64,000 nt of DNA from Protonemura montana (Eukaryota > Arthropoda > Insecta > Plecoptera > Nemouridae), in contig OX387608.1 of the NCBI GenBank assembly GCA_947568835.1, positions 9,586,001 to 9,650,000 of the forward strand, written 5' to 3'. Positions within the stretch are counted from its first letter, which is position 1. Every line of letters starts with the position of its first letter. Shown piece by piece: positions 41,701 to 53,337 of the stretch. The notes under the pieces are model-generated. The model made no database searches and had not been told where the DNA came from. It saw only the letters and a list, made by a program, of their open reading frames with translations. The translations under genes and the position numbers were made by a program.

Positions 41701-44493
41701 TCTGTCGAAGAACACAAAAATTACCACCGACTTAACGTTTAACTCAAAGAACTGGGTTTCTTTAGCAATCCACGCTGTCGAGAGGTTGATAAGCAAGCTA
41801 AATTATGTTTTTAACGAACTATTATACATCCAACCTCTTCCCAGAGCAAAATTGTGCATGAATATGATAGTCAATCATCTATTACCTGACCCTGTAGGCG
41901 CTGACTAAAGAAATGTGAAAAGTTTAAAATGATTATTTTTTCACCAAGTGATCGACAGAGTACCCTACAAGAGGAGTCAGTGGCGTACCGTGAGGCGTTG
42001 GCAGTTGTCGGCCGCGTTAGCGCTGACGTTGGTGCCGTGAGACTCGGCGCCTGGCTCGCGCACGATCTGCGCTAGCCGGGTCTCGAACTCGACCACTTCG
42101 TTGGCCTGCACGGTGGCGGTTTCGAGGGGCGCACCGAGCAGAGAGCTTACCTGCATCATGGAAGGGTGGAGGGGGACAATGACACTACCGAAAGTTGAGT
42201 CAGATAGAGTGCAATTTAATTAATTAATAAATGTTGTATAAAAATATGTTACGACATTTTAAAATATGAAGAGTTGGGGAAGTCACAACTGTCTCATGCT
42301 TAATGTATCTCCATAAAGAAGAAAAATATGTATTCAAAAGTACACACTGCTGAAAAGAGGTACTTTTAACATGCTTTACCTTTCCAAAAAGCTCTGGATC
42401 AGTTTTAAATGTTATGGAGCTTATTGGCAACATTGGGGAGATTCGGTCATATATTCAACTATAACCTCTTCCCATAGAAAAATGATATCTAACCTGGATA
42501 AAGTAGTTCTTATACGCCTCTAGATAAAGCCGATTGGCCGGCAACAGAAAGTCGTCCCTCGTGCGCAGCCCCAGACTGGTCTGGTCAAGCTGCAGAATGT
42601 ACAAGTCCGAATCGTTCGTGTCTGGACTGACTCGAGTTTCAATGAACACGCGGTTGTTGTACAAGCGCAGTTGACCGACCAAGTCAAGCCAGTCGAAGTT
42701 GCCCCGTTTCCAGTCTGGCTGCAACACTGGCCAGCCGCCGAGTTGGTCGAGTAGAGATAGCAGGGGTTGGGCGCCGCGTCGTTCCAGTACCTCGTAGTCC
42801 ATGCAGGAGAGGTACATGTCTCGAACCTGTCGGGGGTTGGAAACTCTGTCAAGGGGCTAGGGGTTGTCTTGACAGTTGAAGTCTAACTGCTTAAAATTTT
42901 TTCAGTGAAATAAGGCAAATAATTCGTCAAAAAACGTAAAGTTTATAGATGTATGTTTGTATCTACAACTTAACACCTATAAACGTATTGAATTATGAGG
43001 AATTATGTATTTAAAGTTTAGATAATACCTTTTTTAGAGGTAGTTTTTGTGCTTTTTAACATTTTATGGAAGTAAACGCCCCAAAGTTGTATCATCATTC
43101 GAAAGATTTCAACTAAATATTCCTGTCTCTAACAGTTTGTAGATTTTGATAGCTTGTTAGTTAGTTTAACTACGATACATTTTAATGTATTAAAAAAATA
43201 ATAATAACTTTTTTCTTAACAAATCTCTTTGCAAGTGAGCTCAGTAAGTTGATTGTATTATTAAATCGGAATGAGCCAATTTCCGAACCTTAACAACGGC
43301 ATCATCAGCATCATCCACATCTCCATCATCCTCCTCTTCATCGCAATCATCGTCCCCCCTCCCCTCCTCAGCCGGGTCGCTCAAGATATCCTTTAGCACG
43401 TGGTCAAGCGACTCCCTCAGCATATCAAACGTTCCGAAGCCGTTCATGTCCCCTGGTATAGGGTGCACTTCAGGCCAACGCCCACATGCGTACTGGTAGA
43501 AGTCTGCACAGGGGTCGGCGTCGCGGTCCATGTAGCTCAGCATCAGCGCCGCTTGTTGGCGTCGGATCGTACCTTTGTCGGCGCCTTCACTCCAGAAATC
43601 CGACATGTCTGCTGCTAGAACGGAGAACATTGACGCAGGGGGTTATTTTTTCCAGTGAATCACATAACTTGGTGCTGGAAAGTTGATTTACTTTTAATAG
43701 CTTGTTAACACATATCATAGTAGTGCTCTTCGATCAATATTTTGTCAATTTTATTTTATTCAAAACTGCTTTTTCATTTTTTTAATACAAATTTTCTTTC
43801 AGCTCATTTTTATAATACATATTGACGATGTCGTAATCTTTCTCCAAGTTGACATCGCAGTGGGTCATATGTTCAATGGAACCATTTTTAACTGGAATCA
43901 AATTAAAAAATGTTTGAAATCATAAATTCGAAATGATTTAAAACTTATTCTTTTGGGCGTACAGTTTAGTCGGTGGTTACGCAGTGCTATTTGATGTTAA
44001 CTTAACTCTTTTTTTTAATACTTGAACCACAGCTATAAAAGTGTACCAAACAGCTGTCTTACAACATAACCCCAGATTCGTAGTTTTACTTTAGCGAATC
44101 GAAGACTAAACCACAAGTTGATCTGTGACCCTATTATTTCAGTAATATTATGAAGTGAACATTTTTCCGTGGACCATTTTCACAAATGGTGAAACAAATA
44201 ATGATTTTTTTATAGAAAAGGACAAATTTACCTTTGCCCTGTGACTCGCACGTTTTTTGCAAGTCCTCCACTTGCTTGGACGGGAGTTGTTCAGAGTTGC
44301 ACCTCCTAGAAGACAACATGTCTGACAACCGAGTCTCGGCGTCGCCGCCGGAGTCGGCGTCGGAACTGAAGTAGTAAGGCAGGAAAAAGTCGTCGCCGTG
44401 ATCGTGGTTCATAGTGTCGGCTTCTTTGATACTGCTCCGCTTGAGGGTGTTGGCCACAGCGAAAAGGGGTAGCAGTAACACAATGAACTTCAT
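35720..44493 (-). CDS. Secreted neprilysin-like M13 zinc metallopeptidase
   Basis: Ten exons on the minus strand: 44493-44232, 43614-43289, 42826-42494, 42150-41989, 40478-40176, 39672-39499, 38771-38532, 37892-37650, 36934-36725, 35896-35720; 809 residues. The start is a cleavable-looking signal peptide (MKFIVLLLPLFAVANT) rather than the type II membrane anchor usual in neprilysin. The M13 N domain begins DPCADFYQYACGRW. The catalytic domain has NGYY (substrate binding), HEITH (two zinc His and the catalytic Glu), GENIADNGG (third zinc ligand), VHSPGKFR (His and Arg of the active site) and ends CTVW. Two acidic insertions occur: after SDPAEEGRG in exon 2 and before RLPGMK in exon 9. It should degrade small peptides outside the cell. 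Eight of nine introns are phase 0 with G|GT exon junctions. Intron 5 (39673-40175) holds the telomere-like tract. Confidence 0.93.
37136..37435 (-). mobile_element. tRNA-derived element with extended inverted flanks
   Basis: Read on the minus strand, a tRNA-like core runs TGCCCAAGTAGATCAATTGG, then GGTTTGATTCCCCG, ending in a mutated GTTTGTGCA. It is bounded by CACTAATAACCTTTC and its approximate complement. A conserved GCGCATTGCAAGCGTTTGC block lies to the right. Confidence 0.65.
38042..38163. mobile_element. TTTTTCAG-ended MITE, copy 1
   Basis: Ends TTTTTCAGTGGTCCGTTAA and GAACAGACAACTGAAAAA form inverted repeats; centre contains TCTTCTGATTGGCTGCTA. Intron 7 of the M13 gene. Confidence 0.65.
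38219..38305 (+). mobile_element. Degenerate 5S-derived SINE head
   Basis: CAAACGGTTTAGGGTGTTGG followed by a diverged 5S-like stretch, in intron 7 of the M13 gene. Confidence 0.4.
38388..38512. mobile_element. TTTTTCAG-ended MITE, copy 2
   Basis: Same centre (CTTCTGATTGGCTGTTC) and ends TTTTCAGTGGTAC and ACGACTAAAA; 225 bp from copy 1, ending 20 bp before exon 7 of the M13 gene. Confidence 0.65.
38777..39405 (-). mobile_element. 5S-rRNA-derived SINE split by a nested insertion
   Basis: Reverse SINE body runs 38777-38979, breaks at GCGAACAAC, and resumes at about 39356 with AGGATTCCTTCACAAATCC. The roughly 375 bp between is AT-rich, contains TTAGTA-like short repeats and ends in an A-rich stretch, suggesting a nested insertion. 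Confidence 0.65.
39942..40018. repeat. Interstitial telomere-like (TTAGG)n tract
   Basis: CCTAA repeats, degenerate at the left and near-perfect at 39992-40018, in intron 5 of the M13 gene. TTAGG is the ancestral arthropod telomere motif. Confidence 0.8.
41580..41905 (-). mobile_element. 5S-rRNA-derived SINE, diverged reverse copy
   Basis: Reverse body with a truncated head, in intron 4 of the M13 gene just left of exon 4. Confidence 0.7.
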
Positions 44494-44763
44494 CACTGGC
44501 TTCAGATTTATAAAGCAAAGATATCATTTGTGGAGGGTGAAAATATATGATTGATATATGGTACTTGAAGGGGGATGTCATTAAATTAAACAAATGCTGG
44601 CTCATAATAGACACTGCCATCTCGTATCACTTTGAGAAGTTTTAAAAAACTCTTTGGACAAGCAATTGATCTGATGCATTATTGCTTTGAATTACTTAGA
44701 ATTGCTTGGAATGTGTATACCATTACAAGGACCATCACACAAGGAGGTGTGTGAAGGAACCAT

Positions 44764-45228
44764 CACAAGGACTGCCCCCAGCATTGCTACAGTCTAGCCC
44801 GTGAGAGAAGATACCAGTCAAAGGACTACCCCCTGCATTGTTACAGTCTAGCCCGTGAGAGAAGATACTAGCCCAAGGACTGCGCCCCAGCATTGCTACA
44901 GTCTAGCCCGTGAGTGAAGATACCAGCCCAAGGACTGTCCCCCAGCATTGCTACAGTCTAGCCCGTGAGAGAAGATACCAGTCAAAGGACTACCCCCTGC
45001 ATTGCTACAGTCTAGCCCGTGAGAGAAGATACCAGCACAAGGACTGCCCCCCAGCATTGCTACAGTCTAGCCCGTGAGAGAAGATACCAGCACAAGAACT
45101 GTCCCCCAGCATTGCTACAGTCTAGCCCGTGAGAGAAGATACCAGCACAAGGACTGCCCCCAGCATTGCTACAGTCTAGCCCGTGAGAGAAGATACCATT
45201 CAAAGGACTACCCCTAGCATTGCTACCA
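44764..45228. repeat. 55-bp minisatellite, about 8.5 units
   Basis: Units of 54-55 bp with a core CAGCATTGCTACAGTCTAGC then CCGTGAGAGAAGATACCAG. A weak two-unit alternation (AAGGACTACCCCCTGC versus AAGGACTGCCCCCAGC) suggests higher-order expansion. It starts about 270 bp upstream of the M13 start codon. The period is not a multiple of three, so it is not coding. Confidence 0.9.
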
Positions 45229-45743
45229 ACTCATGAATGAAATTTCAGTTATGATTCCAAAATACTAATTACCAGGATTGTTATAATTTCTTGAAAAATT
45301 CTTATTATAGCTTGGAAATCAAAAAATGTTGGCACGACAAAAGCTTTAGACGATAAGGAAAATGATGGACATCAGCGGAGATGAGTTGTGGTATTAAAAA
45401 AAACCAACTTACCGTTGCATGTCACCTAAACGACCGCTGGCGCCTCTAGCGGAAAATATGTTTTTTAGCTACGTGGAGTACGTTTTTGAGCAAATTTGCG
45501 AGAGTTTTGACCTTCGAAACGCATTCTCAAAGTAATCTGAAAAGAGGCAGTAATATAACCATTCGTAAATCGCAAAAATAATAGTACAATTTAATTGCTG
45601 GCGTCATGACAAAGCAATATTTTGTCCCGCTAACTCTCACTGATATGCAACACTTATCTCATCAGTATTTAATCCAAGTAGCCGCAAAAATAAACGTGTA
45701 TCTTAAAAAGAAACCAAGGCGCCGCTCTTAATCTAAGCTAGGC

Positions 45744-45750
45744 TATAAAT
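45744..45750 (+). promoter_or_regulatory. Possible TATA box of gene F
   Basis: TATAAAT 98 bp upstream of the ATG at 45842. The longer distance makes it less certain than in the other genes. Confidence 0.4.
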
Positions 45751-45841
45751 CTTGCAAATCCCATGATTAAAAAGCCTATTCAAGAAGCATCTCCCAGGCT
45801 ACTTACTGTCACGTTTACCCAGCTACTTTCGTCGAGTAAAC

Positions 45842-48800
45842 ATGCGTTGCTTTTTTGTGTTGCTGTGCATCGTCAGTGCTGTCATTGGTAAGAACACTTG
45901 CCAACAAAATCGATATCAAATCAAATTTTTACCAATGATGTATCTGTCTTTTTTTGGCTAAGTACGAAAACTAAGATTCGGCCATTGCGTCTCTATACAA
46001 TTACCTTTATAAAACTTGTTATACCTCTTTTTACCTGTATATTACCTCTCTATTCTTCATTATTACCGCTATCTAATTATTATCTAAAATTGCCGCAAAA
46101 TTACGATGACCACACTGAGTAAACCAATGTTTTCCAGGCTGGCCATGGACCTATGAGGACAAGATTGCTGGCGGTGGTACCACTGACATTTCCAGTGTCA
46201 AATATCAGCTGTCTTTCGAGAACAACGGGACGCACAAGTGTGGCGCTACCATAATCAGCCCAAACTGGGCGCTCACTACAGTGCCATGTTCGGAAGGGTG
46301 CGTAAAAGTCACAACTAATTCTGTGAGTGGAGAGAGTCTTTGGGCGTTAACAATGAGCTTGTATCAATGTTGAAATATTGTCAAAAAAAAAATATATATA
46401 TATTGGTACGACAGAACAGTGTTGCGGAGCTGAAATGACTCTGGCAATTCTAATCAACTCAAGCACAAATTTTCCTTGCCACGATATGATGTCAATTTTT
46501 TTAATGGAGCCGGGAACTTACCATTGTTATCTTTCGCAATTGGTTCTTCAATTCTTAAAGTCTTAGAAAGTCTCCCTGGCACGTAGTCCATTTATGTCAT
46601 AGTGTACCAAGTGGACCACCAGCTTAACGTCCATTCTGAAGGACGGTGCTACGCGAACAACAGGATTCCTCCACAAATCCATGCTGTCGAGAGATTGATA
46701 AGCAAGGCGAGTGAAGTTGCCGTACTAACTCACATCCTTCCAACCTCTCTTCCAAACAGAACTGGTCATGTGTATGACGGTCCCCTATCCAATACCTGAC
46801 TCAGCGCAGTGTTGCTTAACTTCGGTGATCTTACTAGAACCGGTGTTTCCAACGCTCCAGCCCGTTTGGTTTACGATTTGGTATTAGTTATGAAATAAAC
46901 CTCTCAAAAGAAAACCAGCGAACTCTGCTCCTACAAGACCGAGTAACCAAGACACGGCATGCTTGTTTTCAGAACAATGCAGCTGTTCACTGTGCGCGCC
47001 GGCAGTTCCGTCTTAGGCGAGGGCGGCAGCGTTCACAACGTAGTCCACATCACCACACATCCCGACTACAACCGAGCAACCCACGACTACGACTTGGCCA
47101 TCCTGCAGATCTCACCGCCATTTTCCAGCGGCTCCAATGTCGGCGCCGTCATCATGGCCAACCAGGGGGATGAGTTCCAGGCTGGCGTGGATGCCATAGC
47201 CTCTGGATGGGGCACTACGGAGGTATATGGACGTGGGTGCAAAAGTGATGCACAGTGACACTGTGATTATCTGCGTAGACTCTTATCAACTTGATGCTGT
47301 CATTGTTTTACCTGCCTTTTGGCTATCTTATGAATGTCAGACGTGGCGAGCAAGCGGTGTGGTCCTGCTCAAAAGAAAGAAAGTTTGAGAGCTTGTTTCA
47401 TAGTGATATCGCATTGATCGATTGTTTGATTGGTTTTAACGACGCACTGTTTTGAAAACGGACTTTGTAGCGATGAATGAGTGAATGGTGATTAGTGTGA
47501 TCATGTACCTCGCCCAGTCTAGAAGGGATGTGGGAGAACATGGTACCATCAAATAGCCAAGGGCACTAAGAGTACTAAGAGGATCGCTGGCTTAATGTCT
47601 CCTCTAAAAAACGGTACAACGCGAACAACAGGATTCCTCTACAGATTCATGCTGTCGAGAGGTTGATAAGCAAGGCGAATGCAGTTCCTGTACTTCTTTT
47701 CATCCCTCCAACATCTCATCGTATGGACGATTGCAATGTTATTACTTTCGATGAATGTACGGGTAGATCAAAGCCACTGAGGATGACCACCGAGGAGCAG
47801 CCAACGATTAAAGAATATCACCAAGACAACAAAATTGAAATTTTTTTACAACTGTATTCTCAAGATTTCTTGCACATTTCATATTCAATAACTTCTGCTA
47901 TATTTTTCAAAGATCTTTTGAGAAAGAAAGCCCTCCAAACAGCCAATAAGAAGGTTAGATGGTCAGATTTCGGTTGTTTTTTTAGGTAATTACTAACGTT
48001 TAATTTGTGTGGCTAGTTAATTAGTTATTTTTCAATGTTACCTAAACATTTTCTGAATAAAGTAAGCTTTTCTGTGAAACCAAAATGAAAATCACAATAT
48101 CTCGCCTAGGATAAGATTTTCCCTGACCACAAAACAACAAAAAGTCGATTAAAATTCATTTCCCCGCTTTGTGGTGTTCCAGACGGGCAGTAGTACCTCG
48201 AGCTTGAAGTTGGTGCGTTTGCCGTTGACCAGCGCTGCCAATTGCACGGCGTCGTACGCTGGCAGAAACGACATCACGGACCGTATGATTTGCGCAGGGA
48301 TACCCCTGGGCGGTCTCGGCTCGTGTCAGGTAAATGAGATTAGAGAAAACTTACTGGTACTCATTTGATAAAAAGAAAAATTAAAAAAAAATTGTGTGTT
48401 TCATCGTAAATTGGTATTGAAAGTTACTAGAAACCAACCTTGAAGATAAGATGAATATGAAAAAGCAGCAAGGACAAAAGAAATGGTGTCCTCTGAAATG
48501 CTGATTGATGGTAAGGTATTTTGAATGCGTTTTCAAAGCAAGCGAAATTGTAGAACTGAAACTGCAATACCTTCAACTTATGTCCCGAACAGAACTGATC
48601 ATGTGTATGATGGTCACCCATCCAATACCTAACCGAGCGCAGTGTTGCTTAAATTCGGTGATCTCACGACTACCGGTCCCAATATTACTTAAAAAAAAAC
48701 GGAACTTTTAAACCCTGGAACTGACATTTGGAAGCCAGTTCTTAAATGTATTCCCAATGGAAATCAAGTTTTCTGCAATCGCATCGGTATTATATATTTT

Positions 48801-49864
48801 TAAGAGGCTTTATTATCGAGGTATTTTGGAAAATAAATCTCAAATTTGTCGTACGAAAAAAGTTATTTTCATTTTTGTGAACTGGCTCTTTTGTAGTTCA
48901 ATTACAAGAACGTCCATGACGATGGTTTTTAGACACATGTCTACTTGATATCAAAGTACACAGCTAGACACCCTCGATGCAGTATGTACTTGTTCTGTTA
49001 AGTGTATAGACGATTGTACCTACTGATATTATAACCAGTGCACATTTCGTGGCAGTGATAACAAAAAATAGTACAATAAACATGTTGATAACACCTCTTT
49101 TCACATATTGAAATAAGTTTTTATCTTTGTGCCATTAAAAGTAATACTTATAAAAAGTTATCATTTAACTGTGAAAAACCCCTCATATTAAGCTGTCAAC
49201 GTAAAAAAAAATAGCTGAAAAAAATAGCTGAAACTGAAAAAAAATTGGAGCATGCTTCCAGGAGGAGTCACCGCCATTTTGAGTTTTGAAAAATTGGATT
49301 GTGTTATTTCTCGCAGTTTCCTTGCATTTGAGAGTGATTTACTATCAATCAGTATATTTTTATGCTAGCAATAATTACAATTTGAAATAGGTACATGTAT
49401 CGATATTTTCAGTCGTAATTACTAAATTGTAGAGGTTTTTTTTTAAAGATTGGCCACTAACGCCATCGGATAGCACCTACCATTACCACGCATTACCGAC
49501 TTGTTTGCATTATTAAAAAGTTTATAATTAACTCTGTCTCTTCGATTTTACCTAAAAACTTATTGGAGAAAAGTGACAAAGCTATTGAATACGGAGTTTG
49601 TTATGAGAAAGCCTTTCGTTACCAATATTTTTTTTTATCTGTAATAATAATAATATACTAAAAAAGCAGGTGAAATGAAAAAAAAAATTATATATATGTC
49701 ACATCGTTTGTTTACAGGGTGACAACGGTGGGCCTCTGGTGGCTCAAAACAGATTGGTCGGGATTTACTCCTTCTCCAACGGATGTGCGTCGCCCCAGTA
49801 TCCAAGTGTCTACGCGAAAATCTCGAACTTAAGAAACTGGATCAACCAAAACACCGGAGTCTAG
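45842..49864 (+). CDS. Secreted serine protease homologue (catalytically dead), gene F
   Basis: Five exons: 45842-45887, 46138-46297, 46973-47222, 48183-48329, 49718-49864; 249 residues. The signal peptide is MRCFFVLLCIVSAVIG; the activation site reads TYEDK then IAGGGT. Asp102 remains (THDYDLAILQ), but the His57 motif TAAHC reads TTVPC (Pro), Ser195 is Asn (QGDNGGPL), Asp189 is Gly (GGLGSCQ), and the pocket glycines are Ser (YSFSNGC and YPSVY). Both chemistry and primary specificity are therefore gone. The frame, signal peptide, cysteines and GT-AG sites are intact, which favours a functional non-catalytic homologue over a pseudogene. Exon 2 ends in phase 2, unlike its neighbours. A poly(A) signal is at 50034-50039. 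Introns carry three partial reverse-oriented 5S SINE copies. Confidence 0.9.
46577..46858 (-). mobile_element. 5S-rRNA-derived SINE, 5' two thirds, reverse
   Basis: Runs from GGCACGTAGTCC to the head end CGGTGTTTCCAACGC, in intron 2 of gene F; well preserved. Confidence 0.82.
47430..47712 (-). mobile_element. 5S-rRNA-derived SINE, 3' two thirds, reverse
   Basis: Starts at TTTTAACGACGCACTG and stops before the 5S head, in intron 3 of gene F. Confidence 0.75.
48588..48685 (-). mobile_element. 5S-rRNA-derived SINE head, reverse
   Basis: Head only (GGTCACCCATCCAATACC, then GTTGCTTAAATTCGGTGATC), in intron 4 of gene F. Confidence 0.75.
48915..48952. mobile_element. Long-hairpin MITE fragment
   Basis: GGTTTTTAGACACATGTCTA matches the outer flank of copies 1 and 3 only. 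Confidence 0.4.
49250..49525 (+). repeat. Dispersed repeat D, copy 2
   Basis: GGAGGAGTCACCGCC, then ATGTATCGATATTTTC, then GGCCACTAACGCCATCG and GCACCTACCATTACCACG. In the last intron of gene F. Confidence 0.6.
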
Positions 49865-50033
49865 CTGAAATGTTCTAACACTTTTCTAAGATGGTCATAT
49901 TTGTTTCCAGTTTTGAAACCAAAAAATATTTAGAAGAATCTAGTATACAACTGTAGATTCAACGTTTGGTAGCCCATGGAGATGTTAGGTTCGTCTGACA
50001 GGCGTCTAAAATCTGCTTTCTTGTGTTACCACG

Positions 50034-50039
50034 AATAAA
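50034..50039 (+). terminator. Poly(A) signal of gene F
   Basis: AATAAA about 170 bp after the stop codon at 49862-49864. Confidence 0.6.
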
Positions 50040-51269
50040 ATGTGTATTTATGTCAAACATATACATGTAAATAATATTTTTAAAACTCTGTCCACAACGA
50101 AATTCCTGGGTCTTCATGTGGACTCGCAGAACTTGTCAATAAATTAGCCAAAGCAGGATTTGTTATCCACATCCTATCTAGGACATGCGACTCCAGAACG
50201 GTCAGCACGGCTTACTTCGCTAACGCCCACACGTCACTCTTCTACAGGATAATATTTTGGGACCGGATTTAAAAAAAAAGTATTCTTTGCTCAGAAGGGA
50301 ATCCTTCGAGGAATGAACAACCAACGACCCCGGCAAGAGAAACCTTTGTGGATCTTTGCATATTTCTCCTGCTCTGTGTACGCACCCAACAAGTGTCACT
50401 CTTGGTCAGAGACAACTTTGACATCTATCAATCTAAGACATGACAGCGCTACACAAGGACAGCGGCAGATTTTCCAAATAAAATCTGCAAACCCTAAATA
50501 TCGTCGAGGCAAATCTTCAACGAAGACAGGTAAATTAAAAACAAGCTACCAATAGCAATTAAAGTCGCCAAAGATTGTCCTGTCTTCAACAATAGGGCAG
50601 CAAAATCCCTTACAGAAAAACAATTTTATAACCTGGATGTGGACTTTACAACTCATCTTGATGGAATTAACGAGTTGTATCTTTGTGTACACTGGAACCT
50701 TGACTTGATTTATAACTAGAAAATAGTTACACAAATTGTAATTAAAAATAAAAATAAAAAATATCTAATGAAATTTGCAATCTTGTAGTTACCCACAATA
50801 GATCGCGAACTTAAATGAATTTGTCTCCTATTCGCAAATATAAATCATGCTTTGTCAGACAGATTATCAGAGAAGGTTATAACGAATTATTATTTGATAA
50901 GATTGATCTTGTTGATTAGAAACTACAGGCTGACTGGTTTTACCCAATCTTCAACACTGAGCCGAATAACTTGCAAAAAAAACTGAATTACGCTGCGTGT
51001 GTCTATGATGTTGTTATAGGTATAAGATATTTTGTATTTGAATCTTACAGGTTTTGATCATGAATACTAGCATTGTTTTATTTATTTCAGTTTCCACTTG
51101 TCACCTCAGGTATGCTCATCACCATCAGAAACAGAAACAAAAACACTGTTATGTAATTTTTTTTTCAATTATCTTAAAAAAATGTCCCTGGAAAACGATT
51201 TTTGATCACTACTGGCACTGAGTTTATAGGTATAGTTAGAGAACTAGCGTCAATATTAAAATATTTGCT

Positions 51270-51475
51270 GAGTTAAAGAGCCGGTAACACGTGATCACGA
51301 CAGTTGCCACTCGATAGCGCGTTTTTTTCAATTAACATCTCTTCAAACCTTCTCAAAAAACTGTCAAATTCATAATTTTAAAGATAATTTGAGCGTAAAC
51401 CAGTCTCAAATGCGAGTAATCTGCGAGAAATAAAAAGACGGTGACTCCACCTTGAAGCATCCTCCATTTTTGTCT
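51270..51475 (-). repeat. Dispersed repeat D, copy 3, reverse
   Basis: Reverse copy: GCCGGTAACACGTGATCACG at the left, CGTAAACCAGTCTCAAATGC and GGTGACTCCACC at the right. Confidence 0.55.
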
Positions 51476-53108
51476 CTAAAGTATTTATGAGGCGGCCATA
51501 TTGGGCAAAGACAGTTTAAAATTAGCGCTATGGCAGTATATGCCCTACTTTGAAAGACGACGAAGACATTTTTAACAAATTATTTCTTTTGAAAACTACT
51601 GCAAATTTAAAATTGAAAAAGTTTTATTTTCCTTACCCGTAGTATGTAGGTAATGTCGAGGTTCAGTACACTTAAAAGTAAAGTAGTAAAGGCAATGTGT
51701 CTTCAGTGAACTACCGAATGTAACATTGAATTGTAAATATCTGGCAAAATTCCAATCATAACCCTCTGGTTAGGTGTTCTCGAGGAATGAACTGTTATCA
51801 TGTGCATATTTAATAAACTAAGTGCACTAGATTGTGCAAAACATTATTTGTATTTAATTTATGTAGGGTTTATTTACGTTACGTGTATTTGTTCTGAAAA
51901 ATAATTCTATGTCGTTAATAGGTATTGCATTGAGCCAGTATAGTTAATTAATTTATATAGATTTCTTCGAACGATACGACTTAAACGTAAAGTATGCGGA
52001 AGTAGAAGAGAAAGAACAAGAGGAAGACGAATGAAAAAAGTATAAGCAGAAGTGAAGGAATCATTAGAGAAATGAAATTTAATAAAAAAGAAAGACATTT
52101 TTTTTTGGTTTGCGAAGAATTATAGAAGACTTTGGTTTTGGCAAAAGAGTAAGAAAAAAAAATAAGGAAAATGTTTATGTTTATAAATACGTGTGCCTAA
52201 AATTTACTGCTTTTTATCCGTTGCCAAAAAAAAGATGGACGAAAATTAAACGATTTAAAAAAAAATGTTTGGTGACATTTTTTAGAAATGGTACGAGATG
52301 AAATCTTACTTAAATTACAAACGCTTGCAATGCGCGGGGTATTATATTAAATGATACGAGGTGTTTCACACATTAGTTTCGTTCCAAGTATTGTGTTCTA
52401 GCAAGATGTCAATTTTTCTGGCTGCAAAAATTGTAATATTTTTCAGCCAAGAAAGCAACCAAATAACATAGAATAACATTGCAGGTGCTAATTGCTTGGA
52501 GATAAGGTTTTAAAACGATTTCGTTTCCACAGGAAGAATGCCATCTGCAATTATTTTTCATTAAAACACATATAAATGTGCTTGAACAACTCAAAGTTCA
52601 TGAAAACGTTAATCCATCCAAAAAACGTACTAACGAGGTTTTCTGTCCGGTGTCGAAACTGCGACGCAAAACCTTGGGGTAGAAAGCCCCGCAACTTAAG
52701 ACCATTTCCCTCGCCAAAGCTACAAGTTTGGATATCTTTAAATGGATGGCGTTATTCGCTATTAAATCATGTCTCACTCGCACTGCTGTTCTTAAAAAAA
52801 GTTAGTCCTAGCATCATCTCTCTATCTCTCTTTATAAATGTGGTACATGGCTTTGTGGAAGATTTTTGAACTATTAGCGGCATTTTCTTTGTGCAGCAGT
52901 TTTCCCTTAAGCACGTTTTATCGGTGAAGGCGGTATTTGTGGTACAACTAGGCAAATGATCGGGCCCTTTCACAGATAGAAGAAACATTTGAGTGATTTT
53001 GAAACCAGTAGGCCATCAGATTTCTTGTTTACAAACCATATCGTCACATTGGCGGCCCTCTAAGAATATTGATATTGTTAATGAGTTCTCATGTTATATA
53101 TAGATTTT

Positions 53109-53208
53109 ATTAATAGAAACACTGCTACCCTCTCAAAAATGTATGCCCAAAACGCCCAAATGCCCGTTTGGGCAAACATTTTTTAGAGGGTAGTATTGTT
53201 CCTAGATA
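53109..53208. mobile_element. Fold-back derivative of the tRNA-like element, core lost
   Basis: CACTGCTACCCTCTCAAAAA and TTTTTTAGAGGGTAGTATTG are inverted flanks around TGCCCGTTTGGGCA; the tRNA core itself is gone. Confidence 0.6.
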
Positions 53209-53337
53209 TAAAAGAGTGACAGTTGATTTTTTTTTTAGTTTAACATGGCTTGACAATTGATTTAGGATTATTTTTTAAGAAACCGCGTTCTTTGCTGCAT
53301 ACTTAACATATTTTCTTCTTGCATATCTCTTTTATTG

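Noticed and set aside
44506-44512. TATAAAT on the minus strand just upstream of the M13 start codon
   Set aside because: It is only about 13 bp before the ATG, too close to allow a leader, so it is not credible as the core promoter.
52576-52869. 97-codon ORF at 52576
   Set aside because: Overlaps opposite-strand ORFs in AT-rich spacer, no signal peptide, domain or exon partner.
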